Positions 1 to 10,034 of a stretch of DNA of 64,000 nt are shown here, in pieces. The DNA comes from Micrasema longulum (lineage: Eukaryota; Arthropoda; Insecta; Trichoptera; Brachycentridae). Location: NCBI GenBank assembly GCA_022494885.1, contig JAGVSM010001428.1, positions 1-64,000 of the forward strand, written 5' to 3'. Position numbers and translations under genes: made by a program. The notes beneath the pieces were generated by a model that was given only the letters and a program-made list of their open reading frames with translations, was not told the origin of the DNA and did not search any database. Numbering within the stretch: the stretch's first letter is position 1; every line of letters begins with the position of its first letter.

Positions 1-39
1 AGAAGAATGTGTATTTAAAAAATATATTCATAGTTTTAT

Positions 40-1010
40 TTTGTATAAAACTGGTCACACATTTATGGTTCAAAGTATTGTCCGTTGCTGGCTACTACTT
101 TCTCCCATCTTTTGGGCAGCGTACAAATTGCGCGTTGAAAAAACTGGTCATTTAAAGCAATCCACGAATCAATCCAATTTTTTACTTATTCATAAGACTG
201 GGAATGCTGGTCAGCCAGGCCGTGTGCCATTGATCGAAATAAGTGATAGTCAGAGGGAGCAATATTTGGAGAATACGGCAGGTGTAGGACTTCCCATACA
301 TCGTTTCCAAGTATGTCTTAACCACTTTCGCAATATGGAGTCGAGCATTGTTATGCTGCAAAATTTCTTTATCGTGTGTCTCGTTGTATTGCGGGCGTTT
401 GTCCTTCATTGCTCGGCTCAAATGCATTCATCGTGTTTGATAACGATCGCCTGTGATCGTTTCACTCGGTTTTTACTGCTCATAATACACGAGCATGACC
501 TTAGAGCCGTGAATATTTAGTTTGGTGGAAGCATGGCCAAGAAATCTCCATGATTTTCTGCGTTTGGGGTTATCGTAATGGACCCATTTTTCGTCCCGTC
601 ACAATGCGATGCGTAAATCCCTCTTCTCTTTACTCTTCAAGCAACTGTTCACAAGCAAACAATCGCCGTTCAAAATCTCTCAGTTTCAATGCGTACGGGA
701 CCTAATTTCTTTGCTTTTGAATCATTCTCATGGTTTTGAGGCATTTTGAAATTGCTTGTTGAGTCACTTCCAATGATCGTGCTAATTCTTCTTGACTTTG
801 ACACAAGTCTTCATCAAGTAATGCCTCCAATTCTGCATCTTTGAAAATCTTCTCTCTTCTACAGCTATAGCTGTCTTCGACGTAAAAATTGCCGTTCTTG
901 AAGCGTTGAAACCACTCAAGATACGTTCATTCACTAATAGCTACCTCACTGAGACCTATTTGAGAGCATTTGATGAGCCTCAGCTGCAGATTTCTTCATA
1001 TTGAAGCAGA
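40..1010 (-). pseudogene. mariner transposase relic (in or upstream of a FAF2 intron)
   Basis: Read on the minus strand, the segment gives broken mariner-type transposase pieces in the right order. An N-terminal helix-turn-helix start (KKSAAEAHQMLSNRSQ) lies near 1000-945, the LARSLEVTQQAISKCLKTM region near 785-725, a catalytic-block segment ILQHNNARLHIAKVVKTYL near 370-310, and SPNIAPSDYHL near 275-240. Several stops and frame changes separate them. The second catalytic Asp, normally in an HDNA motif, is Asn here (HNNA), while the Asp of PSDYH is kept. No clean terminal repeats were found. This is a dead copy lying just left of the first visible FAF2 exon. Confidence 0.75.
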
Positions 1011-1491
1011 AAATAAAAACTTCCCGCAAATGACAAAAATTTGTCTCAAAAAATTACACTTTCAATCGAGAGTAACTTTATAATGCAGGCACAAATCAAT
1101 TAATATTGATGTGAGGTTATATTGACTGATGCCCAAATTTATTGCATGGCATGTATGATCTGTTTATTTCAACTACTACTTACCGCTAAAGCCATCTACA
1201 GGAAAATGGCAGAAGCAAAGTTTTCCACCTTATAAGTAGATGGCTGTGGTATTTTCCCAATGGAATCTATAGATGCATCGTTTTGCGATCAGACGGTCAA
1301 TTAGCTATTTAATTTTGTTTCGAAATCCATATAAAAATATTTTTAATTTTATATACGCCACTGAAGTCATTCTGCTTACCTAAATATGTGTTATTTTTAC
1401 ATACAAACTGTTCAATATTTTTCCATGAAAAAATTCCAAAACTGAAATCAACATTTTGTTGATTGTATTTATATTCTTTTCTCCTTTTAAG

Positions 1492-1750
1492 GTTGCAATT
1501 CAAGACCAGCTAAACATTCGGGAAGGAAGGCCGTCTCTGTATGCTACGGAAGCGAGAGCACCCTATGTAGTACAGGACTATATCGCTCAGCAGGTGTTCT
1601 CTAATAATGACACCCCTGAACGAGGAGGACCAGGGGGCATCCGTGGCCTGTTTAACTTCATTGTACAGTTTGCTTTTTCAGTGTGCCTTAACCTCGTTTC
1701 ATTTATACCAAATATATTGTCCAGTATTTTCAAGACGGATGAACGAAGAA
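1492..1750 (+). CDS. FAF2: FAF2 exon: UBA end and membrane hairpin
   Basis: The acceptor is a pyrimidine-rich tract ending at AG 1490-1491 and the donor is GTAAGT at 1751. The exon encodes 86 codons plus one base: the end of the UBA domain, a Gly-rich stretch (PERGGPGGIRG), and a hydrophobic run from LFNFIVQF to NILSSIF that fits the hairpin anchor. Phase 0 entry, phase 1 exit. Confidence 0.92.
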
Positions 1751-4700
1751 GTAAGTAATCAATATTATATTCTATTTTTAATAGACCAGTGCTAAATAAA
1801 CTCTCGATATCACTTTGACCTGTGTAGATCTATTGTAATGGGTTCCCGTATATTTTCGCCCCTCTAGCCTAGATATATAAAGAGCTGGGCTACTAGATGG
1901 AAGGCGGGTGCTTTTATAACTATTGCCAAATCTCCTCCAAGCCCAGGGCGATATATAATTTGTTTTTTTAAAAAATATTTTTCAACTAATGTGAAAATGA
2001 CCATTGAACAAGAACAAGAATAAACTTGGGTTACTAATATTTATGTATGCACAAAACTGTGAAGAGATGAGTACCAACAGAAATAAGAAAACATCATTTA
2101 ATTCAAATACATGTTTAACTAATATTTGTGCAGTCAACAATGATTGTTTATTATTTTATTGTGAAATAAAATGATACCCCGATTAAATATTCAATATTGT
2201 TTTTACTATTAACGTCCTGGATATCCGGTGCTGACTGTTTGTCAGCAGTTCTTGTCAAAATTATGGGACGCAAGCCCAACTTGAGACGATGTGCAAGAGC
2301 TGGCAGCTGACAGAGATGCCTGGAAGCTCTTTGTGGACACCAAATGCTCTAACTAGGTAGCGGACATGGAAAGATGATGATTTTCTATTAAACTTATTCA
2401 GAAATATGTATTGGAAAATGTTGTTTTTTATATTTCATGCTTGTATTATAAATAGAAATCACAATTTTTTCAAAATTTTGGATCTTAAATAATGATGAAT
2501 AAATATCATATGCTGTTCACAAAGTGCCTCTATGCATCTGTCAGCTGCCAGTTTCTGCACATCCTCCCGAATAAGGTTCGCGTCCCGTAGTGTTGACTTG
2601 AATTGCCGAACTGAATTAATTCAGATGAAAATCCATTTGTTATAATACAATTAAAAGTTTACGGCATTTTTCTTTGAATGCGTTTTATTTAAAAAGGAGT
2701 TGAAGAGATCATAAACAAAAATCTTTCTTTTAATTTCTTTATTCGTAAAAAAAAACAAATCTTTGGAAAAAGCATTAAATTGAATATGCAAAGCCATTTC
2801 ACAAAAAAAAATTAAGACATTTATTACAAAAGCAAAGAGAAACAATGAGGAGATAGTTTTATCGTAGAACTCAATATCTATAAATAATATGTTTTTTCAG
2901 TGTCTATGTAAAATAAAATAAATCTGTGGTCAAATTCAGAAAAATATAGAATGCGTATTTTTCAACCAATATTTGAACAAAGATCTGTCAAGACCCAACT
3001 ATAAAAATGTTTCGGCTGTAGTCTTATGAAAAGTAAGCAAATCATACGACTTTGCTATTTTAAAACGCAGATCTTTTCGAATTTCGCAATATGAAAAAAA
3101 CATAAATGAGATAATTATGTATTTTTTAAAGATATTTTTGTTAAATTTTCAGTTATAAGTTTTATATAAGTAACTAAAATATAATTTTGTTTCCACTGGC
3201 AGATTACGCCTCTTGAAATTTAGATTAAAAACTACATTGGTACTCGTATATAAAGACAAAACATTTAAATAAAAATATGTTCCAATGATTTTGAAGTGAA
3301 AGTTATTAAACATTTTTCTAAAATTCAATGTTGAATTATGCCTTCAGTAATCGTTTAGATCAAATCTTTTTTTTGGCATTGAGTTTTTTGTCATTTTTTA
3401 GGAAGAACATTTTGGGTAGACTGCAGACTGTAGACACTGCAAAAGCTGCTAAAAGCAAATGTTTACAATCCATGTTGATTTAGAAGCCTTATGTTAATAA
3501 TATATTGTAAGTTATCAGTAACGGCGTCGTCACTAAATAGCTCGGTTTGCGAACTGTCAAATGTCAGACAGCCTGTAGTCTCTAATGGCGTCGAAAACTA
3601 TGTACTGCGCATGCTTACGCGCAAGAAACTGCCCAATGTAAAACAGCTAATAAAATGGCCCAAGATTTGGCACAATAATAAAATAATTATTGTTCAAAAA
3701 ACTGCGCAAGAACTTGCACAAGATCTTGTACCATTTTATGCCCAACGTAAAACGGCCTTTAGGCTACAGTATTTAGTTACTATTTTATTTGATTTTTAAA
3801 AAAAAAACTTTTTCAATAGTTGTAACAGACCCACTTGGAGATGTGATGGGGTTTATCAATACATATTCCTCGCGCTATCCAGTTCATCCAGTATTCTACC
3901 AAGGAACATACTCTCAGGCTCTTAATGACGCAAAGCAGGAGCTAAAATTTCTTCTAATCTATTTACATTCTGACAGTGCCTCGGATATTCAAAAGTTTTG
4001 CCGGTAAGCCACTGTAATATTCCATAAAATGTCATCAAATTTTACTTTACCTTATTGCCCTATAGGACACTTAAAAAAATGTTGATGCACGTGCAAAAAA
4101 GTCGACAATCCTTTGACTAATACTTTCTGTTTAATCTTAAAATTGGTAAAGATAGATGCAAAATAATCTGTTATATAGATGAATGCAATTATTTTTTGTG
4201 TTTACACAACATATTTATTATTTCTTAATACAAAAATAAACCAAAAAACTATATTAACATTATTATATTAATAGCACGGTGATGGTTTATTCCATATACC
4301 CAGAACTGGAAATTGGAATAGGATATAATAGCAACTATTTAGGCTAGCGCCACTATTGATCTCCATGCCCGGATTATTCGTCAGCGTCTAATCGGCAGCT
4401 CTGCATTGCATGTTTTCTAATGGGATATGCCACACTCAGCAGAAATTACGTCAACCATATAAGGCTCGGTAGCCAATGAATAAGCCGCATGAAGTGTGGC
4501 TGCTCATTTGGTTGCAGACTTTCCGTGACGGAATTTCCGCTGAGTGTTGCGCTAGCCTTAGGAAAACATTAAATCTTGAAATTGCGTAGTGTAACAATTA
4601 ATGTACATAATATATAAAATAATATGAGATGTCTGAAAATATGAAGAGTGAAAAAAAAAAGATTTAAAAAAATATTTTCTTTGTTTTAGAAATATGGTTT

Positions 4701-7700
4701 TGTAAATTTTAATACAGTATTGTACAAAAATTAAAATGCATATCAATACCTTTGAGGACACAAAACAGGAGTCCACTTTTTGCAGTTAAAATGTAGAAAT
4801 TATCGCAATAAGCTACATCAATACATCATAAACATGCTTTTTGAGGTTGAAATAAAAATCTGAAGTCCACTTTGTCTTCCCCATACTAAGTGAAAAATGC
4901 TTTCCTCATACTAAGTGAAAAAGACAAATGCTCATCGGGCTGATTATGCCTAATTAAAATCAACTAAATGTAGGTCTCGTATTCATGATTTCCGCACCCC
5001 AAAACTGAACCTGAAAAGAGTATCAGAGTAAAATTTTCCATGTCGTTGCTATTAGCGTTTTTAAAAAAATAATAGTTTTCGTATTTGAACTATGTACTTT
5101 CGAAGACAGTAGATAAAACTGGGCACTATTTAGAGTTTTTGGATGGTCCTAGTTCGCATAGTAAAAAATTAAAAAAAAAAAAAAAACTATTGGAACACGC
5201 CAATGGTATATATCTAACTGTGTAAACTGAGCTTGACATTTATACATGATAAACGTAAAAAAGATGGTGTAACTTTTCATTGGTAAGTACATTAAAACCG
5301 GCCCATTATTTTCCATTAACGTGTCTACTTGACTAGAAAATGCAATGTTCATCTGCCATGAAAGACAATTGCAAACGGAATTGTCATTGATAATATTATT
5401 CATATTTATAATGAATTTTATTTATGTATTCTAGTCTCCAATATTTATTAGAATTTTATTAAAAAATGTTTGAGGTAAAAGTGATAAAAAGAAAATATCA
5501 GTTTTTCTTGCTCATTCACTGAGCTTTCTTCAGAGATTCAGAGCAATTTGTTTACAAGTATAAAAATTTAATATATTAAGAAGAAAAGTATTTAAAGTTT
5601 GACATTTTGATAGTACACATAGCTGTCACCGAAATATGATAAATAATCAGTTTTCCTTTGTCGCTTAGGCAAACTCTTTCCGATGAGCGTGTTGTTTCGT
5701 ACATAAATGAGAAGACCCTGATGTGGGGATGCAGTGTAGAGTCTCCGGAGGGTTGGCGCGTGGCACAGTCTGTGGGAGCCGGTCGCACCTTCCCCTTGCT
5801 GTGTGTTGTTGTACTTCGCCAGAGCAAGATGACTATTGTGGGACGTATTGTCGGAACGTGCTCCGCCGATGTCCTGCACAGCCACCTTTCACAAATCTTA
5901 GAGTACAATGAAATTCATCTTGCAACCGCTAGAGCTGACAGGTAAAGATCAATCAAACCATCAAAGAGAACCCGGTCAAACTAGTTGAAAGTATTTAGGA
6001 AACAACTGAATATAATATATTTTTAGATATGAAAGGAACCTGGTAACATCTTGTTTAAATTTCTGGAATACTAATACAGTGCAATAGTGAATTTAATTTT
6101 GTTATACGACAACAAGTGTAAATAATTTACTCATAATGATGAGGAAGTTCATTGCTACGGGAAATTGTATGTACAAAATGTTTTCGTACACCTGGTAAAA
6201 ATTAGAACATTAAATGTGAAAAAACATATGAAAAATTCATATAAATGGTTTTAATAAAAATGAACTACTTTGAATGACACCACAAGTTCTTGTCAATCTA
6301 CCAATAATGATACCATTGACATGTGTTGTGAAATATTTTATTTTGACGCTACGGGGTTCTACTTTTTAATGTCAGGACAACTCACCGATGAGACCTAGTG
6401 ATGTCACAGGCAGAGTAATTTCAAAACTCCAAACCTTTAAAAAAAATCATAGCGATGAGAAAATAAAATATCCGTATATATTTTTGCCTTATTTTATAGT
6501 CTATGAACAAAAAAAAAGAAAACCACTGAACTTTCTCATTTACAAATGCCATAGCTATCTTTTTGATCACTATTTATATTTCTTTAATTTTATCCAATTT
6601 ATAATGTTCTTGTCCAGTGTTATAGATTATATAAAACATTATTTCAGATACGAGCGGATCCTGAATGCGAACCTCAGAGCCCAGCAAGACGAGGCCTATG
6701 AACTCTCATTGAGAGCTGATCAAGAAAAAGAACGAATGAAGATGGAAGAGAAGCAGAAAGAACAACAACGTCAGCAAATGGAAAGTGATAATGCGGCTAA
6801 TGAGGTGAAAAGAAAAGTGGTAAGTTTGAAAGATTATTTTATCTAATCAGTTGTGGTATTTGACTGATGCTGCATTATTTTCAGTTTTCATTTATATCTT
6901 AAGCTTTTTTATTACTATAACAGAAAAAAATTGATGCTACGAACCTTTCACTTAGTCCTACATTTTTATTGTCTACAACTTGTGTATTTTATTCAATATT
7001 TTGCAATTAAGATAATAATTTTCTCTTCTAGGATTTAGTGAACGCTAAGATAGCTATGGCATCGCAGTTACCAGCAGAACCTGAAGTAACTGATCCTCAA
7101 GCAATATCGTTCCTCATCAAACTTCCCTGTGGAGCTCGTTTGGAGAGGAGATTTAGTTTGACTGATAGTCTCAAAGTGAGTTTAATAAAAATATATTTTG
7201 CCAAATAAATAAATCAGAAAACTAAATACATTAAAATATTTATTATTATTATGGTTATCCTTAATAGCTTTATTTTAAAATTATCTCTATGAACTATACA
7301 TATATTTATTTATATTATGTATCTTTTTTGGGTGATACCGTGTATGTTGGATTTGATCCGACGTTTCGGCTACCATTGCAGGAGCCATCTTCAGGGAAAA
7401 ACTGTGTGAAGATGGCTCCTGCAATGGTAGCCGAAACGTCGGATCAAATCCAACATACACGGTATCACCCAAAAAAGATACATAATATTGATAACAGTGA
7501 CCGTGAAAACCTTCGCACCTATATATTTATTTGTTTACTTAGTGACAGTATGCAATGGCGATTGGAATTTAAAATCTCTCTGGCATAACGAGTAATGCTT
7601 ATAACGATCAAATTCAGTCAGTCTCATTTTCCTGGTAATAACCAAGTTTGACTGTATAGAGGGGCGTATATTCTCGGTATTGATATGAAGGAGTGCAACT

Positions 7701-9416
7701 ATGAATGAATACTTAATTACCTCGTTATATTGCACTCATTAGTAGTATAAGTATTGAGTTTTATAAAAAACGGATCATCAATCATTGAGTAGCTGTCCCC
7801 GAAACACAAGCAAGATGAGTCATTTCGCAAAGTCAAACAAACTCGAGTACCGTGCCGTTATAAAATTCCTCACCAAACAAGGAAAAAATCAGAAAACTAT
7901 CTACAAAGAGATGTCAAAAGTTTACGGGGATCCTTCATTATCGACAGTTCAAAAGTGGTTCAGTGAATTGAAGAGGGGTAGAAAGAGCATAGAAGGCAAC
8001 GAGTAATCCGGTCGGCCAATCGAGGCCAGTAATGAAGAATATGTGGAGAAAATAGAAATTTTAATATCGGAGGATGCCAGAATGGAGGTGAAAAGGATAG
8101 CCGAGATTACTAGCCTATCCATTGGTACCATTGTTTCTATTTTACATGACCGCCTACACATACCAAAAGTCAGTGCAAGATGGGTGCCGAGATTCCTAAC
8201 GCCACTCCAAAAATCTCACCGCATACAAAGCTGTAAAGGGTTTTTGGAGCTCTGTGGTGAAAATTCTAAAGAAACTATTGACAAAATTGTTACTGGGGAT
8301 GAAACCTGGGTTCATCACTATGATCCTGAGAGTAAGCAGGAGTCCATGCAGTGGCACCGAAAATGTACAGAGCACCCACAGAAGTTCAAGGTGACACAAT
8401 CCGCAGGGAAGGTCATGGCTACAGTTTTCTGGGATTCCCAGGGAATTTTTCTCATAGATTACAAGAAAAAGGGCATCAATATCACCGGAGAATACTACTC
8501 TAGCATCCTTTATCAATTGTGGGAGGCGATCAAAGAGAAAAGGCGGGGGAAATTGGCCAGAAGGATCCTGCTCCTCCACGACAATGCACCGGTGCACAAG
8601 GCTCATGTTGCGAAGGCTGCAGTTCGTGAATGTTGTTTTGCAGGAATCAATCACACACCGTATAGTCCAGACCTGGCACCAAGTGGTTTTTTTTCTGTTT
8701 CCAAATCTAAAGAAAGACATTCGTGGGAAACGATTTCAAGACGATGACTCATTAAAAGCGAACAATTAATGAGCATTTCGATACAAACCGGAATCATATT
8801 TTTTTGAGGGTTTAAATAAATTGATTGCTAGAAGTAAGAATTGCAGAGATATTAAGGGTGACTATATTGAGAAATAAAAAAAAAATATTCTAAGTCTTTT
8901 CCTTCATACCCATACCGAGAATATATTGAACGCCCCCTCGTATGTATTGTATTAATTACAATACATTCATTTCATCTTTGCACCCCTGTTGGGTGTCTAC
9001 AAATAGCCTCTAGGCTTCAGTTGGCTGCCAACTCAACTCTCTTGTGTTTTCCAGATAGTTAAATAAGTACAATTTATTATAATTGTTTTCTTTGAAACTC
9101 TTCATATTTGGAATTCTCAAGATTGCTTGTAAAAATAAATTAATGTGGTTTTCCTTAATTTTTATAATGTATTTTTACTATGCAATTAGATATCTCTAAT
9201 ATATCATTGACCTGCGAACATATTTGTTTACATTTCAATATTTATTTGCAGGTTATTTACAACTATGTGTACAGTCACCCTCTCTCTCCGGAAGAATTTG
9301 AAATAACAACTAATTTCCCTAAGCGAGTACTGGACTGCTCGGAGCAGAACAAAACTTTGGGAAATGTTGGCCTTAAAAATAGAGATGTATTATTTGTGAA
9401 TGATTGTAATGCATAA
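1492..9416 (+). CDS. FAF2: FAF2/UBXD8-like UBX-domain protein, last six exons (5' end outside window)
   Basis: Spliced exons 1492-1750, 3820-4003, 5669-5941, 6648-6819, 7032-7175 and 9252-9416 join in frame with GT-AG borders and encode 398 residues to a stop. The family is ~445 residues long, so about 50 residues (most of the UBA domain) lie left of the window. Visible order: end of the UBA helix (VAIQDQLN), a Gly-rich linker and a hydrophobic hairpin (window residues ~52-80) that inserts into ER or lipid-droplet membrane, then a UAS thioredoxin-like domain (HPVFYQGTYSQALNDAK). A charged coiled coil rich in E, K and Q follows, then a C-terminal UBX domain with the FPKR p97-binding loop. Known role of the family: recruiting p97/VCP to ubiquitinated membrane clients in ER-associated degradation and lipid-droplet turnover. 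Introns are loaded with transposon debris. Paralogue FAF1 is less likely because of the membrane hairpin. Confidence 0.95.
2265..2365 (+). repeat. LINE 3' end remnant (RT C-terminus)
   Basis: One frame reads DDVQELAADRDAWKLFVDTK and then CSN-stop after an upstream stop. The pattern LA.DR..W..FV...C at the end of the ORF is common in insect non-LTR reverse transcriptases. It lies in the first visible FAF2 intron. Confidence 0.55.
2530..2600 (-). repeat. LINE 3' end remnant, inverted relative to 2265
   Basis: On the minus strand, REDVQKLAADR is readable and resembles the fragment at 2265-2365, giving a second, oppositely oriented tail of the same family. Confidence 0.4.
3820..4003 (+). CDS. 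FAF2: FAF2 exon: start of UAS domain
   Basis: Acceptor AG is at 3818-3819 and donor GTAAGC at 4004. It joins the preceding exon as ERR-I-VTDPLGDVMGF and contains HPVFYQGTYSQALNDAKQE, the most conserved block of the FAF2 UAS domain. It ends within the FCR codon. Confidence 0.93.
4341..4558. mobile_element. MITE with aggctagcgc terminal inverted repeats
   Basis: Short inverted ends aggctagcgcca and ttgcgctagcct bracket ~218 bp with no ORF. An inner inverted pair (cactcagc and gctgagtg) adds foldback character. It sits in the FAF2 intron between the two UAS exons. The target duplication is not clear. Confidence 0.5.
4905..5225 (+). repeat. Interspersed repeat family I, copy 1
   Basis: It matches 25035-25335 over ~300 bp with indels. 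Shared landmarks in order: gaaaaagaca, ctgattatgcc, gagtatcag, gacagtagataaaactgg (gacggcagataaaactgg in the other copy), tggtcctag and ggaacacgccaatgg. An internal A-rich tract precedes the last landmark. There is no coding potential. It lies in a FAF2 intron. Confidence 0.6.
5669..5941 (+). CDS. FAF2: FAF2 exon: remainder of UAS domain
   Basis: Acceptor AG is at 5667-5668 and donor GTAAAG at 5942. The exon completes FCR and continues as QTLSDERVVSYINEKTLMW. It contains the WGCSVESPEGWRVAQ and FPLLCVVVLR strands expected of the thioredoxin-like UAS fold. It exits within the ADR codon. Confidence 0.93.
6138..6542 (+). mobile_element. MITE family E, copy 1 (FAF2 intron)
   Basis: Terminal repeats atgaggaagttcat and ctgaactttctcat bracket ~400 bp that aligns with 49172-49583 and, inverted, with 18752-19137. 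Shared inner marks are tacgggaaattg, a 'ggtaaaaattaga' block, and a central gatgtcac/gacgtcac-type motif. It ends about 105 bp before the coiled-coil exon of FAF2. Confidence 0.65.
6648..6819 (+). CDS. FAF2: FAF2 exon: coiled coil
   Basis: Acceptor AG is at 6646-6647 and donor GTAAGT at 6820. The exon encodes RAQQDEAYELSLRADQEKER followed by a strongly charged helix (KMEEKQKEQQRQQ), which matches the FAF2 coiled coil between the UAS and UBX domains. Exit is phase 0. Confidence 0.94.
7032..7175 (+). CDS. FAF2: FAF2 exon: first half of UBX domain
   Basis: Acceptor AG is at 7030-7031 and donor GTGAGT at 7176. 48 codons. It contains SFLIKLPCGARLERRFSLTD, the first two beta strands of the ubiquitin-like UBX fold. 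Confidence 0.93.
7313..7487. mobile_element. Foldback of Penelope-like terminal sequence (FAF2 intron)
   Basis: Two 81-bp arms, 7313-7393 and 7407-7487, form a near-perfect inverted repeat around a 13-base spacer. Each arm carries gaagatggctcc, tggtagccgaaacgtcgg and catacacggtatcaccc. Such ends are typical of Penelope-like retroelements, whose terminal repeats can lie in inverted orientation and carry hammerhead ribozymes. There is no reverse transcriptase here, so this is a terminal remnant. Confidence 0.6.
7357..7397 (-). ncRNA. Hammerhead ribozyme motif in left arm of the foldback
   Basis: On the minus strand the order is stem I strand UCC (7397-7395), core CUGAAGA (7394-7388), stem II made by GGCU and AGCC around a longer loop, core GAAA, short palindromic stem III ACGU, cleavage base C (GUC triplet), then stem I strand GGA (7359-7357). 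All conserved core bases are present. With a stem III this short, the motif is expected to act best as a dimer. Activity is inferred from sequence only. Confidence 0.55.
7659..8940 (+). mobile_element. mariner-family transposon in a FAF2 intron
   Basis: Ends are inverted repeats: left gaggggcg followed by tattctcggtat, right ataccgagaatat followed by cgccccctcg. TA lies on both sides (7657-7658, 8941-8942), as for Tc1/mariner elements. The left end has lost a few bases relative to the right one. At ~1.28 kb it has the usual size for mariner and contains one transposase reading frame, now broken. Confidence 0.85.
7815..8769 (+). pseudogene. mariner transposase, inactivated
   Basis: The frame opens at ATG 7815 (MSHFAKSNKLEYRAVIKFL, helix-turn-helix region). 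It has one in-frame TAA at 8004-8006, resumes in the same frame, and shifts frame at a T-run at 8687-8694; the shifted frame ends at TAA 8767-8769. Catalytic block: the first Asp is in VTGDETWVHHYDP and the second in LLHDNAPVHK. The third position, 34 residues further (DD34D class), is Gly in LAPSGFF, where Asp is expected. The stop, the frameshift and the lost Asp each argue that it is dead. Long nearly intact stretches suggest a fairly recent insertion. Confidence 0.9.
8975..9050 (-). repeat. LINE 3' end remnant
   Basis: The minus strand reads, with a frame break, the LA.DREAWRLFVDTQ pattern seen at 2265-2365. It sits between the mariner element and the last FAF2 exon. Confidence 0.4.
9252..9416 (+). 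CDS. FAF2: FAF2 terminal exon: second half of UBX domain
   Basis: Acceptor AG is at 9250-9251 after a T-rich tract. 54 codons then TAA at 9414-9416. It contains NYVYSHPLSPEEFEITTNFP and the FPKRVL loop that contacts p97 N domains. It ends DVLFVNDCNA, matching the family C-terminus. Confidence 0.95.
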   Translation, partial: VIYNYVYSHPLSPEEFEITTNFPKRVLDCSEQNKTLGNVGLKNRDVLFVNDCNA

Positions 9417-9803
9417 GTAGGATATTTTTCATTTATAATTCATTTTCAACATTGACTTTTTTCCGAAATTGAATTGGTGGTGATTTATTAAATATTGTAA
9501 ATATCCTTGCTCTATACCCTTACACTGGTGATAATGGTGAAACTACAAAACGACAATGATTTTTTGTTCTACTGACATCTAAACAAGTCTATTATCGTTA
9601 CATTCTTTATATGTATGAAACAATTGGTGATATTTTTATCTTCAAATCGTCGATAGAATTAATTTTTCAGTTTTTGGTTTAAAACTTAACTCAGAATTTT
9701 GCAGTTTTGCCCTCATCACACCATGTCCGTGATATTACGCTACAATATTCCCCATAACTTTCTTTCAATGCAGACACTAAATGTTTTGGTTAGTATTATT
9801 ATT

Positions 9804-9809
9804 AATAAA
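9804..9809 (+). terminator. Possible FAF2 polyadenylation signal
   Basis: An AATAAA hexamer lies ~390 bp after the FAF2 stop, on the gene strand, before the first downstream repeat. Weak evidence in AT-rich DNA. Confidence 0.35.
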
Positions 9810-9858
9810 ATTTTGTATACAATTGTGTGACTATTATTTCTTTCCACAAAAATAAGTA

Positions 9859-10032
9859 GGGTGGGTGCTATAGTAATTGGACATGCAATAGTAATTGGAT
9901 ACTCTAAATCTAATGGTCAAAAATATATAAATGTAAGAATTTATTTCGTAAAAACCTAAGAAAATGGACGCATTTCATTTATTTATTTTTCACCATTAGA
10001 TTTAGAATGTCCAATTACTATAGCACCCGCCC
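9859..10032. mobile_element. 174-bp MITE with TA target duplication
   Basis: Inverted ends gggtgggtgctatagtaatt and ttactatagcacccgccc extend inward through ctctaaatctaatgg and ccattagatttagaa. TA flanks both sides (9857-9858, 10033-10034). No coding capacity. Fits a Tc1/mariner-type MITE just downstream of FAF2. Confidence 0.75.
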
Positions 10033-10034
10033 TA

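Noticed and set aside
41..520. 159-codon + strand frame
   Set aside because: It is the antisense shadow of the decayed mariner transposase, whose motifs read on the minus strand.
8196..8720. 174-codon minus-strand frame inside the mariner element
   Set aside because: Antisense shadow of the transposase reading frame.
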